DNA of 64,000 bases, taken from NCBI GenBank assembly GCA_963854835.1, contig OY978525.1, positions 62,563,355-62,627,354 on the forward strand, written 5' to 3'. The position numbers and the translations under genes are program-made. The stretch comes from Megamerina dolium (lineage: Eukaryota > Arthropoda > Insecta > Diptera > Megamerinidae). Under the pieces are notes generated by a model that saw only the letters and a program-made list of their open reading frames with translations, was not told the origin of the DNA and ran no database searches. Shown in pieces: positions 57,829 to 64,000 of this stretch; position 1 is the stretch's first letter, and every line of letters starts with the position of its first letter.

Positions 57829-57866
57829 AAACTTGTTCGGGACGAACAAGGTTAAGAGGAGGGCAG

Positions 57867-58735
<869 letters not shown>

Positions 58736-58790
58736 GATATAATCTGGCAATTTAAATACCATTTTTTTTTAAACTCTCCATATATAGATC

Positions 58791-59152
58791 TGGGTGCCAT
58801 AGCTCAGTGGTTAGTGTGTTGGCCTTCTGATCTGCAGGTCGTGGTTCAATCCCCGACTGAAAAGATCGAAAAGATTTTTCTTTCGATCGGTGCCCACCTG
58901 TCGGCAAGCAATTGGCAATTCTTTCGACAGTAACAACTTGCCATGAAAAAGCTTCTAAAAAGAACTCTGTGACAAAGCTCAGAAAAAGTGATGTCACAAG
59001 GGTTCTGCAGTGCGGAACCGGCTAAAATAAGTAGTTCCCTTCTAATACTGTCCAAATTTAATACGCACCACTGTAATGGAAGAGAAGCTCAACCAATGAG
59101 CCCTTCGGGATTTTAAGTATTTCATTTTTATTATTTTTTATTTTTTTTTTAG
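58791..59152 (+). repeat. tRNA-derived SINE, best-preserved copy
   Basis: The head carries an A box (the TAGCTCAGTGG region) and a B box (GGTTCAATCCC) with tRNA-like spacing. A body of about 250 bp follows (CCACCTGTCGGCAAGC, AGTGATGTCACAAGG, GTAATGGAAGAGAAGCTC), ending in a T-rich tail. Related copies are at 41093-41433, 12763-13005 and 1390-1452. Confidence 0.85.
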
Positions 59153-59750
59153 ATCTACCTACATACCAACATATAATATACAACAATCGATGCACACCAC
59201 ATGCGTATATGTATTTTCCCATTATTCCAGCAAACCTTTTCCAGAACGCTCACACTCATAATGAATACATAAAACACTCATAAACGCTCATAAAACCTTC
59301 AGAAAATAACGTATTTTCTACTAAACTGATCATAAAAGGCTCTAAAATGCTTCCAAACGAGTCTTCTGAGCAATTTTTTGTGCTCTTAAAGAGCTCTAAA
59401 AAGCATCCAAAAAGAGTCTTTTTCTGAGTCATAATGGTTTACTTAATTTTGAGTGTTTCTATTCTTAAGTGTTATATTTCCACACATGCAGTGTGGTCGT
59501 TGAGAGATAAGTGAACTGCAGTCATCCATGCTTCATAGTCAGACACCAACTGATCATGTTTGGGCTTTTGTGTTATTAAGCGCTCGAATAGTAGTGTGAG
59601 ACACTAAAACAATACTTTTTAAGACTCTTTTTAGAGTGATTTAGGAATAATTTTTTAGGAACGCTCTAGAAATGCTCTTTATTTTCACATATTTAGGACT
59701 CCTTTTTATCATATGCTCATGCTCATATTCGGGTTTGCTGTGTATGTGAG
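59153..59750. other. Non-coding stretch with diffuse CTCTAAA/CTCATAAA repeats
   Basis: Variants of GCTCATAAAA, GCTCTAAAA and GAGTCTTT recur many times without a fixed period. No gene was recognised. Confidence 0.4.
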
Positions 59751-59866
59751 AAAACAACTTTTTGAAATCCACACACATGAACAGTCCACGTGATTTTATT
59801 ATTCATGGTATGTCTAAAAATTGTTTTTATGCTTACGTAAGTGCAGAACTACGAATTGTGTGAGAA
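59751..59866. repeat. Left copy of a direct repeat (gag-derived)
   Basis: Closely matches 62348-62471: both contain CAACTTTTTGA, ATCCACACACAT, CCACGTG and TGCTTACGTAAGTGCAGAAC. The right copy is the start of the decayed gypsy gag on the minus strand. Confidence 0.75.
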
Positions 59867-59879
59867 AGTGCCTTTTGTA

Positions 59880-62440
59880 TTTTTCTCTTCAACCTTGTTT
59901 CTTCCCATAGAACGAGTCTTAACCATAGTTACTTCAGGTCCTGGCTGTGGTACTTTGCTCAGTGCTTCTTTTACCTGCTTTATAAATTATCTCAAAATCA
60001 AATTCAGATAACTTATGTCGGAAAGTGCTAAGCGCAATGTCTGATCTCTCAGATTTTCAATCCCTCGTAGGGGCTGGTGGTCCGTGTAGATCTAGCGAGT
60101 AGATAAGCTCGATAGTTCTTCACATCCCATACGATTGCCAGGCTTTCAATGGTTTAATACTTTTTCTCAGTATCACTGAGTGCCCTACTTGCAACGGCTA
60201 ATGATCTATCTTTTCCAATTTCACCTGACGATAAAATTGCACCAACAGCCCCGTTGCTGGCATCTGTTGTTAACACAGAAGTTTAGAAAAATCTGGGTAG
60301 GCTAAAATTGGTTGAGAGAAAATTAATTGCTTCAAATCTTCAAAAGTTTTCTGGCATTTTTCTGTCTATTCAAATTTCACGTCTTTTCTGACTAATTTGT
60401 TAATTTTCAGTGCCATACCAGTCATATTCTCAACAAACTTTCGGTAATAATTTACTAAACCTAAAAAGCGTTCTTATTTTTTGGCTCGGGTATATTTTTA
60501 ACACATTCCACTTTACCAGGATCTGGTAATGCTCCTTCTTTAATGCATTTATGGTCTACGTAAATTATCTCTTTTCGTAGAAACTGATAACTTTCTGTAT
60601 TTAGGTTTCAGTTATGTTTACGTAAAAATTTAAATACTCTTCGTAAACGAGATTCATGTTGTGCCAAGTTCCGACCATAGAGGAAGATGTCATCCAAATA
60701 CACAAAACAATCTATACCTTAAAGTCATGTTGGTACATGGCTCATTATTTTTTGGAAGGTGGCAGGGGAGCCTGTCAAACCTAAAGGCATTCTATTAAAT
60801 TCATGGTGGCCAACACCTGAACTGTAAGCTGTTTTTTCTCTGTCTGATTCTTTCATTAACACTTGATACACCCACTAGCCAAATAAAGTAAAGTGTAGTG
60901 AAATATCTACAATGACCTAACTGATCCATATTTCATCGGTACGTGCAATTGGAAAACCGTGTTTAATGGTGGCATCGTTCAATTTTTTTAAATCAACAAC
61001 TAACCTCCATCTCTTTTATCCATCGCTTCCCGCTTTCTTTGGATCTAAAATAATTGTAGAATTCCGCGGAGAGGAACTGGGAACAATTACTCCATCTTCC
61101 AAAATATCATTACCTGTCTATTGATATCTTCTTTTTGCACTTCTGGTAGTCTGTACTGTCTTTGACTGATTAGCACCTGATCTGTCATTACTGGTATTTT
61201 ATGCCTTATACCTGTTGTATAAGACAACTTGTCGCCTTCTTAGAAAAATAAATCTTGGAATGACCTAAATAGGTCTCCTATGGAACGCTTTTTCTCGATG
61301 TTTAAGTTTGGGTCTTTAATTTTGTCTAATATTTTGGTAACCCTTCGTGGTTATCCGTTTCATTAACGCTATTCATTTGTATATCGTATTCTACGTGTTC
61401 AGAATGATTAAACTTAATTATATTTATTTTGAGCTCATTATTTACTGTTGAGCTGTTAAGCTTTCTTAGAAGCTATAGAAATCAATAAAGATTGCAAAAT
61501 TGCGAAAGAGATCGTACTTTATTGATTATACTCCAAAACAGTAGCCACGTTTGCTATTACTGCATGGGAAAGATGGGTCAACAATGCCTCTGAACACCTG
61601 ACTACCAACTTCCACCATCTTACGATCTGAGGTGGAGGGTGTGTTAACAATCTCTAAAGATGCATAACTGACACCTTCCATCTCAGCTGACTTACATTTA
61701 GCTGGGCCCCCCGTTGTTTCCCTGGATTTTATCCAACTCTGCCCATATTGTTTACATTAAACACAGAAAGGCATATTTTTCCTTTTAAAACATTCGTTTC
61801 TCTTGTGCCCCTCTTTGTACAGAAGGAACAGGTAGGAACTTTCCTTTTCCTATTTCAGTACTAGTCTGCTTTAAGTGGCACCATATTATTTCTGTTTTGC
61901 TGGAATGCCACTACGTTGAGCTGATATTGCCGTTGCCCTCTTTTGAGAATGATACTCGTATTTACGGCTTCCACTGCAATTTTTCAAACGCGCCTTTAAT
62001 GTCTAGCATATGGAGCAGACCGAAGACCAGATATGAAGGATGTTCTCGCGTACCCCTCTGGCTTTTTAAGCTATGCTTGGTCTCCAATTCCCCCGTATGC
62101 ACTTTTAATACACTGTATTGCTGTGGATTTTAAATCAGCCTAAAACACACCGGAATTAATTTCCGTGCGAGTTATATTTGGTGTGTGAGCGGCTCCAGCT
62201 GGGCTGTTTTGTATACAACTCTTTTATTTTAGCAATTTTTTTACATAACACCAAGTTGTAGGCATTCCCGTATAGTCGCTGTTTCATACAGGTTACGAGA
62301 TCTTCCAACTCATCGGGTTTTATGGCCTTTCTTGCTAATTCGCACCTAGTCTTTAGAGAAAGCAACTTTTTGATATCCACACACATTAGTAATCCACGTG
62401 GTTTTATTGTATTTATCATGGTATGTATAAACATTGTTGG
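59880..62440 (-). mobile_element. Very decayed Ty3/gypsy element of another lineage
   Basis: Minus-strand order is gag (62434-62156), CCHC knuckle (CSFCTKRGHKRNEC across a frameshift, about 61830), RT (about 61200-60650, with CFVYLDDIFLYGRNLAQHES) and RNase H (TTDASNGAVGAIL near 60260). Frames are broken throughout; integrase and LTRs were not found. Confidence 0.75.
62156..62434 (-). pseudogene. Gag fragment of the decayed gypsy element
   Basis: A 92-codon open frame with KTRCELARKAIKPDELEDLV, CMKQRLYGNAYNL and CKKIAKIKELYTKQ, resembling the capsid-like middle of gypsy-group Gag. Its first 30 codons lie within the direct repeat. The zinc knuckle follows about 320 bp farther on, in another frame. 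Confidence 0.55.
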
Positions 62441-62471
62441 TATGCTTACGTAAGTGCAGAACTACGAATTG
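62348..62471. repeat. Right copy of the gag-derived direct repeat
   Basis: Pairs with 59751-59866 in the same orientation, about 2.5 kb apart. Confidence 0.75.
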
Positions 62472-62519
62472 TTTTCTTTTTTTTTGTTTTTTTTATATAT
62501 ATATATTTTTTTTTATTTA

Positions 62520-64000
62520 TTCGGAGAGGGAGTCTTCACAAGATACAGAAGAAGGTGAAGGTTTTACGTGAGTACCTGCCTGGAAGGCCTATCTCACGGC
62601 GCTCAAAGCACAACGTATCAGAATTAAGCGTAGATAAGCGCCCCCCAGGACTAGAAGGCAACGACTTCTAGCCCTGAGGTACCAATTTGGGGTGCGTGAA
62701 TGACCGCACTACCCACCCTTGGTGAGGATCGAGGCCCATCTTAAACCTCTGCTGGACTATGGGGCCCAGCACCCGGTTGAGAGTGCAACTCCACACCGAG
62801 CAACGTGCTCTACCCGCATACCTTTGGGTATAAACCACAGCCACCACGAAGCTCCCCGAAGGGCCGTTCCCAACGATCAGGTTGGAGCAAGCTCCAAGGG
62901 CTCCTGATCCCCGTTGTACCAGATTATAGTCTCCGGTCAGACTTCGTAGCCGAAACTACTACCAGTTGAGCTACCATTCAGCTCCGGACTTGTGGTCAAA
63001 AGAAAAACGCAAAGAATGTTCAACAGAATAAATCAATAAATAATAATAACTCCACCAATAAATAATAAATAACAAAAATTAAAGCTAATAATAATAATTA
63101 CAAAAAATGTGCTTAAATCTAAGTAATGAGAATAACATGTTAAATTTAACAGACAACCGGTACTAGCCAGGCCGCTAGAGGTTATTGTTTTATCGCATAG
63201 CGAACGGCTGTGCCTCGACTCACAGCCAGCGGCCAAATGCTGGCACCTTCCCACCCATTGACGAAATAATGTTTCGCAGAAACATCCCCAATTTAACCCC
63301 CAAAGCGTTGTCTCCAAGCTTGTGGAAGCTGCATGAAGCAGCAACCCGGAACATAACGCCCGCGAAGCGAGAATCGGAGACGTCGAACGGAAGCCCGAGT
63401 CCCCCCAGACCCACCCAAAAGAAATAACGCATTCCTACGTACACCCAAAGAAAACATGCACACACAAGGCTATTCAGACTGCCTTGCCATGAGTCTCCTC
63501 CGTTTAAATACCAAACACGCAAAATTACTGAAATCTAAAACATGAACATCACTAGCTAAGATATTGGAGAAGCACCACTGCCCGTCACTGCGTGTGATCC
63601 CCATTCCATCCAGATCTCTGAACTCCGAGTAAATGGGGCACACACAGGACGTGCAGCCAGTCCTCCACATCTGCACCACACATACACCCCTCGCTATCAC
63701 TCAAATGTCTACCAAACAAAAAAGCATTCAAACTACCATGGCCCGTCAGCAGGAAACCAAGGCTCAGGTTGAAACCAAAGTCCGGATTCCCCACTAACGC
63801 GCGCACCCCCGGGACAAAACTATAAGTCACACGACCGCTGGGACTGTTATCCCAGCGATCCTTCCACTTCGACAACACACATTCACTAAACATACGCTTA
63901 CATTCAGTATACCCACGCAACAAGTCACTACCAGACACCCAACCAGACCGCAGCACGGGCTCATTCATTCCCCTCCTGAGAAAGAAGGACAGAGCACGCT
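62520..64000 (-). mobile_element. R1-clade non-LTR retrotransposon, 3' part
   Basis: The ORF2 C-terminus enters from the right edge, followed by a GC-richer 3' UTR of about 950 bp ending at an A/T-rich run near 62490-62520 (AATAAATAAAAAAAA on the minus strand). The base composition of the UTR is clearly unlike its neighbours. The 5' part lies outside the window. Confidence 0.8.
63470..64000 (-). pseudogene. R1-type ORF2 C-terminus
   Basis: Reads in from the edge as SFFLRRGMNEPVLRSGW, then GRVTYSFVPGVRALVGNPDF, LSLGFLLTGHGSLNAFLFGR and CMCGADVEDWLHVLC, the conserved C-terminal block with a Cys/His motif found after RT in R1-clade elements. A frameshift near 63650 moves the last 60 or so codons (VCPIYSEFRDLDGMGI, then FACLVFKRRR) into another frame, ending at 63470. 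Confidence 0.8.

Noticed and set aside
58791..58865. A functional tRNA gene
   Set aside because: The A and B boxes are good, but the sequence continues into a SINE body and T-rich tail, has no convincing acceptor stem, and recurs at other sites with a target duplication.

Overview
This window is eukaryotic nuclear DNA, most likely from an insect and probably a higher fly. There are no bacterial-style operons. The only host gene recognised is a spliced ferric-chelate-reductase-1-like gene (DOMON plus cytochrome b561). Almost everything else is transposable-element (TE) sequence of families typical of dipteran genomes. The fly assignment is inferred from the gene and TE mixture, not from a search.

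Layout. 1-11.7 kb: broken RTE-like non-LTR copies in both orientations, BEL/Pao pieces, another non-LTR reverse transcriptase fragment, two mariner-type remnants, a MITE and a Myb/SANT-like fragment. 11.7-12.6 kb: four consecutive exons of the host gene. A phase-compatible fifth exon lies at 33.8 kb, so the 21 kb between is read as one intron filled with TEs: a tRNA-derived SINE, RTE-like copies, three partial copies of one jockey-type element, two inverted PIF/Harbinger MITEs, a mariner element split by one jockey copy, and gypsy fragments. 34.4-39.4 kb: BEL gag fragment, decayed piggyBac, third Harbinger MITE.

39.7-58.7 kb is the most striking part: a family of Ty3/gypsy elements with 438-bp LTRs. 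One copy (G1) is on the minus strand and itself holds a TTAA MITE and a SINE. A truncated LTR follows. Then two copies (G2, G3) lie on the plus strand in an LTR-internal-LTR-internal-LTR tandem array. Every LTR end is bordered by (AT)n. Gag starts with a SAP-like DNA-binding motif followed by a variable coiled coil. Gag and pol are joined by what looks like a programmed -1 frameshift site: GTTAAAC, a stop codon, 6 nt of spacer and a perfect 11-bp hairpin. The divergent G1 copy keeps it; an 82-bp duplication in G3 uncouples it.

58.7-64 kb: a well-preserved SINE with pol III A and B boxes, a very decayed gypsy element on the minus strand, and the 3' part of an R1-clade non-LTR element that runs off the right edge.

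Nearly every TE gene is broken. The intact coding units are the two gag ORFs of G2 and G3 and the host exons. No CRISPR array, rRNA gene or convincing functional tRNA gene was seen.
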